Part shown: positions 1 through 9,184 of the stretch, piece after piece
Layout: every line of letters starts with the position of its first letter
Numbering within the stretch: position 1 is the first letter of the stretch
Assembly: GCF_018449695.1 (NCBI RefSeq)
Contig: NZ_JAAVUY010000006.1
Span: forward strand, 124,001 to 188,000
Length of the DNA stretch: 64,000 nt
Direction of reading: 5' to 3'
Origin: Bradyrhizobium sp. dw_411
GTDB taxonomy: Bacteria > Pseudomonadota > Alphaproteobacteria > Rhizobiales > Xanthobacteraceae
Program-made: the position numbers and the translations under genes
Notes under the pieces: model-generated
Databases searched by the model: none
The model's input: the letters and a program-made list of their open reading frames with translations, nothing else
Told to the model about the DNA's origin: nothing

Positions 1-955
1 AACCATGTGGTATGTCGGAACCGCGGACGCCGTCTATCAGAACATCGATATTATCGAGGCCCATTCCTGCCAGTTCATCGTCCTGCTTGCCGGCGACCAT
101 GTGTATAAAATGGATTACGAGATCATGCTGAAGCAGCATGTCGAGTCCGGCGCGGATGTCACCGTCGGCTGCCTCGAAATGCCGCGCGCGGAATCCAGCG
201 CCTTTGGCATCATCCATGTCGACGAAAACGACATCATCCAATCCTTTCTCGAGAAGCCGGCCGACCCTCCGCCGATGCCCGGCAAGCCGGATGTATCGCT
301 CGCCAGCATGGGCATCTATGTTTTCAACACCGAATTTCTGTTCGATCAGTTAAAGCGCGATGCCGCCGATCCGCATTCGAGCCACGACTTCGGCAAGGAC
401 ATTATCCCCTATGTGGTGAAACATGGCCGCGCGGTCGCGCATCAGTTCAGCAAGTCCTGCGTCCGATCCGGCACCGATCAGCCCAGTTACTGGCGCGATG
501 CCGGAACGGTCGACGCCTATTGGTCATCGAATATCGATCTCACCGACGTTGTGCCTGAACTTGATCTGTATGACCGGTCGTGGCCGATCTGGACCTATGC
601 CGAGATTTCGCCCCCCGCCAAATTCGTCCATGACGAAGACGGCAGGCGCGGAGAAGCCGTGACCTCGCTGGTTGCAGGCGGCTGCATCGTGTCAGGTGCG
701 GCGCTGCGGCGCTCGCTGCTGTTCACCGGCGTACACCTGCATTCGCATGCCCGGGTTGAGGGCGCGGTGATCCTGCCTTATGTTGATGTGGCGCGAACCG
801 CGAGATTGAGGAACGTGGTGATCGACCGTGGCGTGAAAATTCCCGAAGGACTTGTCGTCGGTGAAGATCCCGAACTCGACGCAAGCCGCTTTCGACGCAC
901 AGATCAGGGAATTTGCCTGATCACCCAGCCGATGATCGACAGGCTGAATGCATGA
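1..955 (+). CDS. glgC: Glucose-1-phosphate adenylyltransferase, 3' part (5' end outside window)
   Basis: ADP-glucose pyrophosphorylase makes ADP-glucose from glucose-1-phosphate and ATP, the committed step of bacterial glycogen synthesis in the cytoplasm. The open frame enters from the left edge. The visible part begins just before a GTADAVYQN motif, which lies roughly a quarter of the way into GlgC, so about 100 N-terminal residues are missing. Seen further on are [10 protein letters not shown] (nucleotidyltransferase core), FLEKP (sugar-phosphate site), [12 protein letters not shown], and a C-terminal left-handed beta-helix region with [17 protein letters not shown]. The stop codon overlaps the glgA start (ATGA), so the two are translationally coupled. 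The ATG near base 5 is internal and not the true start. Confidence 0.95.
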   Translation, partial: TMWYVGTADAVYQNIDIIEAHSCQFIVLLAGDHVYKMDYEIMLKQHVESGADVTVGCLEMPRAESSAFGIIHVDENDIIQSFLEKPADPPPMPGKPDVSLASMGIYVFNTEFLFDQLKRDAADPHSSHDFGKDIIPYVVKHGRAVAHQFSKSCVRSGTDQPSYWRDAGTVDAYWSSNIDLTDVVPELDLYDRSWPIWTYAEISPPAKFVHDEDGRRGEAVTSLVAGGCIVSGAALRRSLLFTGVHLHSHARVEGAVILPYVDVARTARLRNVVIDRGVKIPEGLVVGEDPELDASRFRRTDQGICLITQPMIDRLNA

Positions 956-2400
956 GGCCTGTCCGCGCCCTTTCGGTCGCTTCGGAAATCTATCCCATCA
1001 TCAAAACCGGTGGCCTTGCGGACGTAACCGGCGCTCTACCGATCGCTCTCAAGGCGGAAGGCATCGAAACCCGCACCCTGTTGCCGGGCTATCCGGCCGC
1101 CATCAGCGCGCTGGAAAAAGCCGAGCAGGTGCTGGCATGGCGGGATTTCTTTGGCGGACCGGCACGCCTGCTCAGTGGTTCCTGCGGTGCACTCGACTTG
1201 TTGGTGCTGGATGCGCCGCATCTGTTTGGGCGCCCGGGTAATCCCTATCTCTCGCCTGAGGGTGTCGACTGGCCGGATAACGGCCTGCGATTTGCGGCGC
1301 TGGCGGGCACGGCCGCCGACATCGGGCTCGGCGGCGTGCCGTCTTTCGTACCTGACGTGGTTCATGCGCACGACTGGCAGGCCGGCTTGACGCCCGCCTA
1401 TCTGCACTACAGCGGCCAGCCGCGTCCGGGCACGATTTTGACCGTCCACAACCTCGCCTTTCAGGGCCGCTTTCCGCAGCAAATGCTGCGCGAGATTGGC
1501 TTGCCGCCGGACTCTTTCACGATGGCTGGCGTCGAATATTATGGCGACATCGGCTTTCTGAAAGCCGGGCTTCAATTTGCCGATCGCATTACGACCGTCT
1601 CGCCGACCTACGCCGTCGAGATCCAGGGCGATGAAGGCGGCATGGGCCTCGGTGGCTTGCTGCGCGCACGTTCCGGCCAGCTCCAGGGCATTCTCAACGG
1701 GATCGATATCGACGTGTGGAATCCCGCTGCGGACGGCGACATTTCCAGTTCTTTCAGCCTGGATGATCCTGACGGTCGCCTTGCCAACAAGGTAGCTTTG
1801 CAGCGACGATTTGGCTTGCAACCCAACAACGAGGCCATTCTGCTCGGCGTGATCAGCCGCCTGTCCTGGCAAAAGGGACTGGATCTTCTGATCGAATGCA
1901 TTCCCGCCTTGCTGGATGAAGGGATGCAACTGGCCGTGCTCGGCAGTGGAGACGCCGAACTCGAGGATAAATTCCGGGCAGCCGCGAAAGCCAATGCCGG
2001 ACAGATCGGCGTCCTGATCGGCTATGACGAAAAGCTGGCGCATCTCATCCAGGCCGGCGCCGACGCGCTTGTGGTGCCCTCTCGATTTGAGCCATGCGGC
2101 CTCACGCAGCTCTGTGCGCTCCGCTATGGCGCCGTTCCCATCGTGTCACGGGTCGGCGGCCTCGAAGACACCATTCACGATTTCGATGAAACGGACAGCG
2201 ATCAGGCGACCGGGTTTAAATTCGGACCGGTCACCACCGAAAATCTCGCCGCGGCATTGCGCCGGGCGAACGCCCTGTTTCGAAACAAAGCGGCATGGAA
2301 AAAAATACAGATGAACGGCATGTCGACCGACGTTTCCTGGCGGAGCCGTGCCAGCCAGTATGCCCGTCTATATCGCGAGATTGCCGGTAGCGGGCATTAG
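952..2400 (+). CDS. glgA: Glycogen synthase (ADP-glucose type, GT5)
   Basis: Transfers glucose from ADP-glucose to the non-reducing end of alpha-1,4-glucan. The protein is 482 aa, the usual GlgA length. The N-terminus carries [13 protein letters not shown], the ADP-glucose-binding KxGG loop. HAHDWQAGL and TVHNLAFQG follow, and the C-terminal GT-B half has [13 protein letters not shown] and [12 protein letters not shown] with the catalytic-site Glu. I chose the ATG at 952 because it overlaps the glgC stop and gives the canonical N-terminus. An in-frame ATG at 913 would add 13 unrelated residues lying inside glgC. Expression is expected from the glg promoter upstream of the window. Confidence 0.96.
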   Translation: MRPVRALSVASEIYPIIKTGGLADVTGALPIALKAEGIETRTLLPGYPAAISALEKAEQVLAWRDFFGGPARLLSGSCGALDLLVLDAPHLFGRPGNPYLSPEGVDWPDNGLRFAALAGTAADIGLGGVPSFVPDVVHAHDWQAGLTPAYLHYSGQPRPGTILTVHNLAFQGRFPQQMLREIGLPPDSFTMAGVEYYGDIGFLKAGLQFADRITTVSPTYAVEIQGDEGGMGLGGLLRARSGQLQGILNGIDIDVWNPAADGDISSSFSLDDPDGRLANKVALQRRFGLQPNNEAILLGVISRLSWQKGLDLLIECIPALLDEGMQLAVLGSGDAELEDKFRAAAKANAGQIGVLIGYDEKLAHLIQAGADALVVPSRFEPCGLTQLCALRYGAVPIVSRVGGLEDTIHDFDETDSDQATGFKFGPVTTENLAAALRRANALFRNKAAWKKIQMNGMSTDVSWRSRASQYARLYREIAGSGH

Positions 2401-2545
2401 CCGGGGGTAACCCGCCTTCTCCCTTGCTTTGAACTAAACTCGCCTTGCGCCCGACCAAGGGTAACCCCATCTCGCGGCGGGCTGCCGCGCGCGGGCTTTT
2501 TGGTCTACCCTGCCCGCCTTCGTTGTCTCATCAGGAGCTGTTGCC

Positions 2546-3106
2546 ATGTCGACCGGCTGGATCGTTCTCGGCGTCATCGTTATTCTCGTTCTGTTCGCGA
2601 TCGGCGCCTATAACCGCCTAGTCGCGCTCGGCCAGCGCGTCAATCAGGCGTTTGCCGACATCGACGTGCAACTCAAGCAGCGCCACGACCTGATCCCGAA
2701 CCTGCTGGAAACCGTGAAGGGCTATGCCGCGCATGAACGCGGCACGCTCGACGACGTGGTCAAGGCCCGCAACGCGGCGATGACGGCGCAGGGGCCGGGA
2801 CAGGTCGCCGCCGCCGAAAACCAGTTGAGCGGCGCGCTCGGCAAGCTGATCGCGCTGTCCGAGGCCTATCCCGACCTCAAGGCCAACGCCAACTTCCAGC
2901 AATTGGCGAGCGAATTGTCCGACCTCGAAAACAAGATCGCGGCCAGCCGCCGCTTCTTCAACAACGCGGTTTCCGAATACAACACCGGAATCCAGCAGAT
3001 GCCGGCCGCTCTGTTCGCCGGCATGTTCGGCTTCACCCGCAAGGATTTCTTCGACCTCGGCGCCTCCAGGACCGAAGTCGAGGCGGTGCCGACGGTCAAG
3101 TTCTGA
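2546..3106 (+). CDS. lemA: LemA family membrane-anchored protein
   Basis: A 186-aa protein with one N-terminal membrane anchor (about residues 5-25) followed by the LemA helical domain. Family hallmarks are YNRLVALGQRVNQAFADIDV, the RHDLIPNL motif and the late FNNAVSEYN motif. LemA proteins are envelope proteins of unclear biochemical role and are very often encoded beside a membrane M48 protease or a TPM-domain protein. Here an M48 gene follows 32 bp downstream on the same strand, so a shared transcript and a joint role in membrane-protein quality control are inferred. The start is supported by an AGGAGC ribosome site a few bases upstream. Confidence 0.9.
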   Translation: MSTGWIVLGVIVILVLFAIGAYNRLVALGQRVNQAFADIDVQLKQRHDLIPNLLETVKGYAAHERGTLDDVVKARNAAMTAQGPGQVAAAENQLSGALGKLIALSEAYPDLKANANFQQLASELSDLENKIAASRRFFNNAVSEYNTGIQQMPAALFAGMFGFTRKDFFDLGASRTEVEAVPTVKF

Positions 3107-3138
3107 CCTTTTAGGGCTTTCCGGCAGAGCAGCGCATC

Positions 3139-4359
3139 ATGGCCGCGTATGGTCTTTACACGCACATCGCATCGAACAAATTCCGTTCGATGCTGCTGCT
3201 CGCCGGGTTGTTCGTTCTGATCTATGTGATGGTCTATGCCGGCGCGCTGATCGCCGAAGTGCTGATCAACGCCGGCGGACCGCTCGATTATTATCTGGCC
3301 AAGGCGGCGCGCGACCTGGTGACGGCGTTTCCCTATGCCACGCTTGCCGCCGTGCTGTGGATCGTGATCGCCTATTTCTTCCATCAATCGATCGTCGATG
3401 CCGTGACCGGCGGCGAGGACGTGACGCGGCAGCAGCAGCCGCGGCTTTATAATCTCTTGGAAAATCTCTGCATCTCGCGCGGCATCCCGATGCCGAAGCT
3501 GAAAATCATCGACAGCGACGCGCTGAACGCGTTCGCGACCGGGCTCAACCAGCGCCAATATGCCATCACCGTCACCACCGGCCTGTTGAACGCGCTCAAC
3601 GACCAGGAGGTCGAGTCGGTGCTCGGCCATGAACTTACCCACATCCGCAACGGCGACGTGCAGATGATGGTAATCGCGGTGATCATCGCCGGCGTGGTCG
3701 GATTCTTCGCTGAATTGCTGTTCCGGGGTTTTACCAATTTCGGCTATTATGGTGGTGGGTGGTCGTCGTCCTCTTCCTCTTCATCCTCGTCGTCATCCTC
3801 TTCGAGCAGCGACCGGAAAAGCTCCGGCGGCGGCGCGGCCATCCTTGTCATCATCATCGCGGTCGCGCTGATCGCGCTGGCGTGGCTGTTGTCGCAAATG
3901 GTGCGGCTGGCACTGTCGCGCTCGCGCGAATTGCTGGCCGACGCCGGATCGGTCGAACTGACGAAAAATCCCGATGCGATGATCTCGGCGCTGCGCAAAA
4001 TCGAGAACCGCGGCGAACTTCCCGGCGCAACGTCGGCGGTCATGGAATTGTGCCTCGACAACCCGCGCGAGGGTTTTTCCGACCTGTTCGCGACCCATCC
4101 CTCGGTCGACACCCGCGTACAAGCGCTGGTGAAATTCGCCGGCGGTCACGACCCCGGACCGCTAGCACTGCCTTCGGATACTGTGCCGTCGGATACATCC
4201 GATGCACCGGACGATCAGCCACCTCCGCTGCCGGCTGATGGCCAGCCCCCGCCACCGCCGTCGGGTCCATGGGGCCCTCCCGGTGCATCGCAGGGACCTT
4301 GGAGCAATCCCGCAAGTCCTCCTGGCGGTCCTCCCATAGGTCCTTGGGGCCGGCACTAG
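3139..4359 (+). CDS. M48 family membrane metalloprotease (HtpX-like) with poly-Ser loop
   Basis: A 406-aa integral membrane zinc protease. Membrane segments lie near residues 18-40 and 65-80, and two more follow the active site. The zinc motif HELTH is at H164-E165-H168, and the third ligand is probably E264 in SRELLAD, as in HtpX. Between the third and fourth membrane segments lies a run of 16 serines (residues 209-224), then a Gly-rich stretch. The last 60 residues are rich in Pro and Gly. Family members degrade damaged membrane proteins. Pairing with lemA is typical of the LemA-M48 gene pair. The low-complexity loop and tail are unusual additions relative to Escherichia coli HtpX (about 290 aa). 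Confidence 0.9.
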   Translation: MAAYGLYTHIASNKFRSMLLLAGLFVLIYVMVYAGALIAEVLINAGGPLDYYLAKAARDLVTAFPYATLAAVLWIVIAYFFHQSIVDAVTGGEDVTRQQQPRLYNLLENLCISRGIPMPKLKIIDSDALNAFATGLNQRQYAITVTTGLLNALNDQEVESVLGHELTHIRNGDVQMMVIAVIIAGVVGFFAELLFRGFTNFGYYGGGWSSSSSSSSSSSSSSSSDRKSSGGGAAILVIIIAVALIALAWLLSQMVRLALSRSRELLADAGSVELTKNPDAMISALRKIENRGELPGATSAVMELCLDNPREGFSDLFATHPSVDTRVQALVKFAGGHDPGPLALPSDTVPSDTSDAPDDQPPPLPADGQPPPPPSGPWGPPGASQGPWSNPASPPGGPPIGPWGRH

Positions 4360-4561
4360 CGATCCCAGCGATAAAGCCCATTGAACGACCGGAACTTGTA
4401 CGGGATTAACGACATCGGCACGATTAAACCCGGCCGCCGTCTAATGAATTGAATTCTCCCTTGTTTCTGCCATGTTCCCGCCTAAAGCAGGCGGGGGACA
4501 TTCTGATCGCATCGTGTATAGAGCGACGGTCGGGATATAATATTGCGCGCAAGGGGCGTTC

Positions 4562-5317
4562 ATGGCGAAGCCGGTAGTGATTGTAGTAGGTGCTGACAAG
4601 GGCGGGGTCGGCAAGACAACCGTCTCGCGAACCGTGCTGGACTATTTCAGCGCCAATAACGTGCCGACCCGGGCCTTCGATACCGAAGCCCCGCGGGGCA
4701 CCCTGAAGCGCTTTCATCCCGACATTACCGAGATCGTCGACATGACGACGACATCGGATCAGATGAAGATCTTCGATACGCTGAACGCCGTCAGCCCCTC
4801 GGTCACCGTAATCGATGTCCGCGCCGGACTGTTGTCGCCGGCCCTGGCCTCGTTGCGCGATATCGGCTTTCTCGATGCCGCCAAAACCGGCCAGATCACC
4901 TTCGCCGTGTTCCACATTCTCGGCCCCTCGATCGCCTCGCTGGACGAAATCGCGGAGACCGCGAATTTCATGCAGGGCGCGAAATATTTCCTGGTGAAGA
5001 ACTTCATCAACAACACCAGCTTCTTCGAATGGGATCAGGCGACCTACAATTCCTATTTCCACCGCATCAAGGACGCCACCGAACTCACCATCCCCAAGCT
5101 CAACGAAATGGCCTATGAGCAGGTCGAGGTCGCCTCGGTGCCATTCCTCAAATTCGTCGCCAACAAGGGCACCAATGACGAAGCCGCGAATTATTCGTTC
5201 GTGCTGCGCGGCTATGTCCGCCACTGGCTGGCCAATGTCTGGAGCGAATTCGACCGCATCAAGCTGACCGATCTGGTCGGCTCCAGCAAAGGCGTCCCAC
5301 GCACCGGCGAAAAATAA
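4562..5317 (+). CDS. ParA/MinD-type P-loop ATPase
   Basis: A 251-aa cytoplasmic protein. Its N-terminus holds a deviant Walker A motif, KGGVGKTT, with signature Lys13 and P-loop Lys18, as in the ParA/MinD/Mrp family. An FDTEAP switch segment follows, and TVIDVRAG looks like the Walker B strand. The rest resembles the SIMIBI fold but matches none of the well-known subgroups (ParA, MinD, MipZ, TraL) closely enough to name. No parB, centromere-like repeat or min gene is adjacent, so chromosome partitioning is not supported. A shorter P-loop paralogue lies 58 bp downstream on the same strand. The role is unknown; both probably work together. Confidence 0.75.
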   Translation: MAKPVVIVVGADKGGVGKTTVSRTVLDYFSANNVPTRAFDTEAPRGTLKRFHPDITEIVDMTTTSDQMKIFDTLNAVSPSVTVIDVRAGLLSPALASLRDIGFLDAAKTGQITFAVFHILGPSIASLDEIAETANFMQGAKYFLVKNFINNTSFFEWDQATYNSYFHRIKDATELTIPKLNEMAYEQVEVASVPFLKFVANKGTNDEAANYSFVLRGYVRHWLANVWSEFDRIKLTDLVGSSKGVPRTGEK

Positions 5318-5375
5318 TGGCGCGGGCGATATAATTTGGCTGGATTAGGCGCAGAATTCGCCTGATATAGCCCTG

Positions 5376-6044
5376 ATGTCCGCGACGCCCATCTACATCA
5401 TCTGCTCGCCCCGCCCGCTGGTCGGCAAGACCCTGCTGGCGCGGCTGTTGAGCGAATTCCTGCTGCTGAAAAACGGCACCGTCACGGCTTTCGACATCAA
5501 CCTGAAAGAGCCGTCGCTGCTGGAATATCTGCCGCGGATCACCGAGACCGCCGAGGTCGACAACACTTTCGGCAAGATGGCGCTGATGGACCGCCTGATC
5601 GTCAATGACGGCGTCGCCAAGGTGATCGATCTCGGCTTTCATGCCTTCGACGAGTTCTTCACGATGACCGATGAGATCGGCTTCCTGAAGGAAGCCGCAC
5701 GGCGCGGTGTGGCTCCGATCATCCTGTTTGTCGCCGATACCGACCGGGTCTCGGCACGCGGCTATCCGATGCTGCAGGAGCAGATCCCCGCCAACGCGCT
5801 GGTGACCATCGACAACGAACATGTGGTGCGCGGTGAACTACCCCCCGCCATGGGACATGGCCGGATCATACGCGTCCCGGCGCTGCCGGCGTTTCTCAAG
5901 ACCTATATCGACCGGCTGAATTTCTCGTTCACGGGATATCTGCGGCAGGAAAAGGATTCATCCACCGAACTGCATCAGTGGATTCGGAAGAACTATTCCA
6001 GCTTTCGCGATTTGGAGCTGAGGCTGCTGTTGCAGAGGTCGTAG
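5376..6044 (+). CDS. Degenerate ParA-like P-loop protein, partner of the upstream ATPase
   Basis: A 222-aa protein with the same overall plan as the gene before it: P-loop at the N-terminus, then FDINLKEPSLLEYLP where the neighbour has FDTEAP, then KVIDLGFHAFDEFF in the Walker B position. The P-loop reads SPRPLVGKTLLA. Gly17, Lys18 and Thr19 are kept, but the signature lysine of the deviant Walker A is Arg13 and the GG pair is lost. The downstream loops also lack the usual ParA catalytic Asp context. It may bind nucleotide without hydrolysing it, or act as a regulatory subunit of the upstream ATPase. The function is not recognised. Confidence 0.65.
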   Translation: MSATPIYIICSPRPLVGKTLLARLLSEFLLLKNGTVTAFDINLKEPSLLEYLPRITETAEVDNTFGKMALMDRLIVNDGVAKVIDLGFHAFDEFFTMTDEIGFLKEAARRGVAPIILFVADTDRVSARGYPMLQEQIPANALVTIDNEHVVRGELPPAMGHGRIIRVPALPAFLKTYIDRLNFSFTGYLRQEKDSSTELHQWIRKNYSSFRDLELRLLLQRS

Positions 6045-6061
6045 ACGTACCACTCTCAACA

Positions 6062-6181
6062 CGTCGTCCCGGCGAACGCATACGCCGCTTTGTCATTGCC
6101 GGGCTTGACCCGGCAATCCATCCCGTTTCGCAAAGTTTTTTTGAAGTGTAATGGATACGCGGGTCAAGCCCGCGTATGACG
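6062..6181. repeat. Palindromic intergenic repeat (GCCGGGCTTGACCCGGC type)
   Basis: The 3' intergenic region between two convergent genes contains GCCGGGCTTGACCCGGC, and further on CGCGGGTCAAGCCCGCG. Both form hairpins, and they lie as an inverted pair around a short non-coding spacer. Such elements are widespread between genes in Bradyrhizobium relatives. They may also help end transcription from both sides. Confidence 0.6.
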
Positions 6182-6223
6182 ATTGAAGACGCCGAGAGTT
6201 CTGCGCTCCTCTCTTCTAACCTC

Positions 6224-6763
6224 TCAATGCCCGTCGAACGCCATCAGGGTCCGCACCGGCACATCCATCGCGCGCAATTTTGCGGCGCCGCCGAGATCCG
6301 GCAGATCGATGATGAAACAAGCCGCGACCACAGTGGCGCCGATCTGGCGTATCAGCTTGACCGCGCCCTCGGCGGTGCCGCCGGTCGCGATCAGATCGTC
6401 GACCAGGATCACGCGCTCGCCGGGCAGGATCGCATCGGCATGCATTTCCATTTCATCGAGGCCGTATTCCAGCGAATAGGCGATCCGCACCGTGGTGTGC
6501 GGCAGCTTGCCCCGCTTGCGGATCGGAACGAAACCAGCCGAGATCTGATGTGCCACCGCGCCGCCCAGGATAAAACCGCGCGCCTCGATGCCGGCGACCT
6601 TGTCGATCTTGTTGCCGGCCCATGGCTGCACCAGTTCATCGACGGCCTGGCGGAACGCGCGGGCGTCGCCGAGCAACGTCGTGATATCGCGAAACAGGAT
6701 GCCCGGTTTTGGGTAATCGCGAATGGTGCGAACGCTGGACTTCAAATCATATTCAAAAGTCAT
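6224..6763 (-). CDS. apt: Adenine phosphoribosyltransferase
   Basis: Salvages adenine with PRPP to AMP in the cytoplasm. The 179-aa length is standard. It shows the N-terminal [18 protein letters not shown] signature, [15 protein letters not shown], and the PRPP-binding loop [14 protein letters not shown], all characteristic of Apt rather than other phosphoribosyltransferases. It is encoded on the minus strand, 33 bp downstream of trpE(G). The short gap suggests possible read-through from the trp unit, though the functions are related only through shared PRPP metabolism. Confidence 0.96.
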   Translation of the reverse strand: MTFEYDLKSSVRTIRDYPKPGILFRDITTLLGDARAFRQAVDELVQPWAGNKIDKVAGIEARGFILGGAVAHQISAGFVPIRKRGKLPHTTVRIAYSLEYGLDEMEMHADAILPGERVILVDDLIATGGTAEGAVKLIRQIGATVVAACFIIDLPDLGGAAKLRAMDVPVRTLMAFDGH

Positions 6764-6796
6764 CGGTTTCTCTTTCAGATTTCCTGCAGGTAATCT

Positions 6797-8962
6797 TCAA
6801 TTCACTGGCACGCGCAGCCGAAATGCGTTCTCGACGATGCGCAGGCCGACTTCGCCGCCAAGCGACATCAGCGATTCCGGGTGAAACTGCACACCGCCGA
6901 CCGGCAAACTCTTGTGCTCGATCGCCATCGCGACGCCGTCTTCGGTACTCGCTGTCACCTCGAGCACGTCGGGCATGCTGTCGCGCTCGACATAGAGCGA
7001 ATGATAGCGGCCGATCACGATCTCATTGGGCAGGTTCTGCATCAGCCTGCCGCCGCGAACCGCAACCCGCGACGGCCGGCCATGCGCGGGCTGGCTGAGC
7101 TGGCCGAGCTGGCCGCCGAAATATTCGCCGATCGCCTGCACTCCCAGGCAGACGCCGAAGATCGGCAGCTTCTTGTCGAGCGCCGCTCCGATGGTTTTGG
7201 AAATGGCGAAATCTTCCGGCCTCCCCGGCCCTGGCGACAATACCAGGAGATCGTAGCTTTGGGTGTCCAGCATGTGCTGGGCGTGAATATAGCGTACCAC
7301 GGTCACGGTGGCGCCGACCTGACGAAAATAATCCGCCAGCATATGCACGAAGCTGTCGTCATGATCGATCAGCAGCACCCGCTTGCCTGAACCGGTGGCA
7401 TCAGGCGCGAAGGCCGATAACGGCTTCGGCGGATCGCCGCGCAGCGCCTGAAACAGCGCCGCCGCTTTGACCTGGCATTCCCGGTCCTCGGCGGCAGGGT
7501 CTGAATCGAACAGACAGGTGGCGCCGACCCGCACCTCGGCCAGCCCGTCTTTCATCCTGATCGTGCGGATAGTCAGCCCGGTATTGATGCTGCCGTCGAA
7601 ATTCACCGCCCCGATCGCGCCGGCATACCAGCGACGCGATGAACGCTCATTGTCCTCGACGAACTGCATCGCCCATAATTTGGGCGCACCGGTCACCGTC
7701 ACTGCCCAGGCGTGGGTGAGAAACGCATCGAGTGAATCGAAGCCCGGCCGCAGCATGCCTTCGACATGGTCGACGGTGTGAAACAGCTTTGAGTAGGTCT
7801 CGATCTGGCGCCGCGCCAGAACCTTGATGGTGCCGGGGATGCAGACTCGCGCCTTGTCGTTACGGTCGACGTCGGTACACATGTTGAGCTCGAATTCGTC
7901 TTTCTCCGAATTGAGCAATTGCCGGATCTGCTCGGCATCGCCGATCGCATCGATGCCGCGCGCGATGGTGCCGGAAATCGGGCAGGTCTCGACCCGCCGT
8001 CCGTCCGAGCGCACGAACATTTCCGGCGAGGCCGACACCAGAAACTCGCCGTCGCCGAGATTCATCAGCGCGCCATAGGGCGACGGGTTGATCCGGCACA
8101 GCCGCTGGAATACTTCCGCCGGCGAACGCTCGCAGGGTTCGGCGAATAATTGCCCCGGCACCGCCTCGAACAGATCGCCGCGCGCAAACGCCGCGCGCGC
8201 GGTTTCGACCGTCGCCTGATATTCGCCGGGCGCGTGATCGGCAAAACCTTGCCGCGGCGTCTTGGCGTAGATGCTTTCCGGCGTGTCGCGCGGCAGGCCT
8301 TCGGAAGATTTGCCGTTCCAGGCAAAATCATAACTCAGCACCACGCCCCGCCCGGTGGCGCGGTCATAGGCCAACAGGCGATCCGGCAGATACAGCACGA
8401 TGTCGCGCTGGTCGGCCTCGCGCGGGCGCTTCTGCACGAGATCTTCGATCTGAAACACGAGATCATAGGCGAAGGCGCCGAACAGGCCATGCATCGGATC
8501 GTCATTGGCGCCGAGTGCGGCCACCAGCGCGCGCACCAGCGACATCACGCTGGCGCGGCGGGTGCGCTGGTCTTCATCGACCGGGGCTTCACCGCGCACG
8601 ATATGACCGGCGAGACGGCGCGGGCTCTTTTCGGTGACGACGACACAGGGCTCGCGCAGCACGTCGCCAATGAAAGCGATCAGCACCTCGCCCCGCGCGT
8701 TCAGCGCATCGAGCAGGAAATTCGCGCCGGTGGTTTCCAGCCGCAGCGGCGGATCGGAAAAACCGAGATCGAAACTCTCATAGCGGCCGGGCACTGTAGT
8801 TCCCGACGACAGCACCACGCCGCGGCGGCTGTCGAGCAGGTCGATCAGATCATCGAGCCGGTTGGCTCCCCCGGAGAATTGCTCCACCGAACGCGTCACT
8901 TCGAGGCCGCCATGGGTGCGATAGAGGCTGCGGGCCGGCAGTGAAAAGGCTGTCCTGTTCAT
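6797..8962 (-). CDS. trpE(G): Fused anthranilate synthase, TrpE and TrpG domains
   Basis: A single 721-aa polypeptide that converts chorismate and glutamine to anthranilate, the first step of tryptophan synthesis. Residues about 1-510 are the chorismate-binding TrpE part, ending with the conserved GGIVN-like region replaced by GAINFDGSINTGLTIRT. Residues about 525-720 are the glutamine amidotransferase, with catalytic Cys605 in FGVCLGVQ and the His694/Glu696 pair in QFHPES. The fusion is typical of rhizobia and relatives. Expression is expected to be controlled by the upstream trpL leader and its attenuator hairpins. The start ATG follows an AGAGGATC ribosome site. Confidence 0.97.
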   Translation of the reverse strand: MNRTAFSLPARSLYRTHGGLEVTRSVEQFSGGANRLDDLIDLLDSRRGVVLSSGTTVPGRYESFDLGFSDPPLRLETTGANFLLDALNARGEVLIAFIGDVLREPCVVVTEKSPRRLAGHIVRGEAPVDEDQRTRRASVMSLVRALVAALGANDDPMHGLFGAFAYDLVFQIEDLVQKRPREADQRDIVLYLPDRLLAYDRATGRGVVLSYDFAWNGKSSEGLPRDTPESIYAKTPRQGFADHAPGEYQATVETARAAFARGDLFEAVPGQLFAEPCERSPAEVFQRLCRINPSPYGALMNLGDGEFLVSASPEMFVRSDGRRVETCPISGTIARGIDAIGDAEQIRQLLNSEKDEFELNMCTDVDRNDKARVCIPGTIKVLARRQIETYSKLFHTVDHVEGMLRPGFDSLDAFLTHAWAVTVTGAPKLWAMQFVEDNERSSRRWYAGAIGAVNFDGSINTGLTIRTIRMKDGLAEVRVGATCLFDSDPAAEDRECQVKAAALFQALRGDPPKPLSAFAPDATGSGKRVLLIDHDDSFVHMLADYFRQVGATVTVVRYIHAQHMLDTQSYDLLVLSPGPGRPEDFAISKTIGAALDKKLPIFGVCLGVQAIGEYFGGQLGQLSQPAHGRPSRVAVRGGRLMQNLPNEIVIGRYHSLYVERDSMPDVLEVTASTEDGVAMAIEHKSLPVGGVQFHPESLMSLGGEVGLRIVENAFRLRVPVN

Positions 8963-9008
8963 GTGATCCTCTTACGAAACTTGCCGAGGGAACGCCACAC
9001 AGAGGACA

Positions 9009-9042
9009 AACGAGAAGGCCGTCGCGCTGCGATGACGGCCTC
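9009..9042 (-). terminator. Attenuator terminator of the trpE(G) leader
   Basis: On the minus strand the leader contains AGGCCGTC, a 10-nt loop and GACGGCCT, an 8-bp GC-rich stem, followed by a U-rich TCTCGTTTG tract. It lies between the leader peptide and trpE(G), where an attenuator terminator should be. Another hairpin, CACCTC-CTAA-GAGGTG (about 9070-9085), spans the end of the leader peptide. Ribosome position on the Trp codons would decide between alternative pairings. This is inferred from the layout. Confidence 0.75.
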
Positions 9043-9079
9043 TGACGATTGATTGAAATGAAATCGCACCGGCCACCTC

Positions 9080-9127
9080 TTAGGAGGTGCGCCACCAGAG
9101 ACGGGCTGGGCGGACAACGGTGTTCAT
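9080..9127 (-). CDS. trpL: trp leader peptide with tandem Trp codons
   Basis: A 15-residue open frame, MNTVVRPARLWWRTS, with two adjacent Trp codons. It is placed 117 bp upstream of trpE(G) and followed by an overlapping hairpin and a terminator. This is the layout of the rhizobial trpL leader, in which ribosome stalling at the Trp codons during tryptophan shortage prevents termination. No Shine-Dalgarno site precedes the ATG. The predicted transcription start falls on the A of the ATG, so the message is probably leaderless, as reported for Sinorhizobium meliloti trpL. In that species the released small RNA and the peptide have further regulatory roles in trans; whether that applies here is inference. 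Confidence 0.88.
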   Translation of the reverse strand: MNTVVRPARLWWRTS

Positions 9128-9133
9128 GGCCGG

Positions 9134-9162
9134 TAAACACCATGGCTCAGCCGGATCGTCAA
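9134..9162 (-). promoter_or_regulatory. Predicted sigma-70 promoter of the trpL-trpE(G) transcript
   Basis: Reading on the minus strand, a TTGACG -35 box (9162-9157) is separated by 17 bp from a TGTTTA -10 box (9139-9134). Six bases further on lies the A of the trpL ATG at 9127. Both boxes fit the housekeeping consensus, and the spacing puts transcript base +1 at the start codon. Confidence 0.65.
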
Positions 9163-9184
9163 GGGCACGACTGGCAATACCCGG

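Noticed and set aside
2401..2545. Terminator after glgA from the GC-rich run before lemA
   Set aside because: The GCGGGC runs are direct rather than inverted copies, so no stable stem followed by a U-run can be drawn.
4562..6044. A chromosome-partitioning (parAB) or septum-positioning system
   Set aside because: No parB, parS-like palindrome or min gene is near, and the second protein has a non-standard P-loop.
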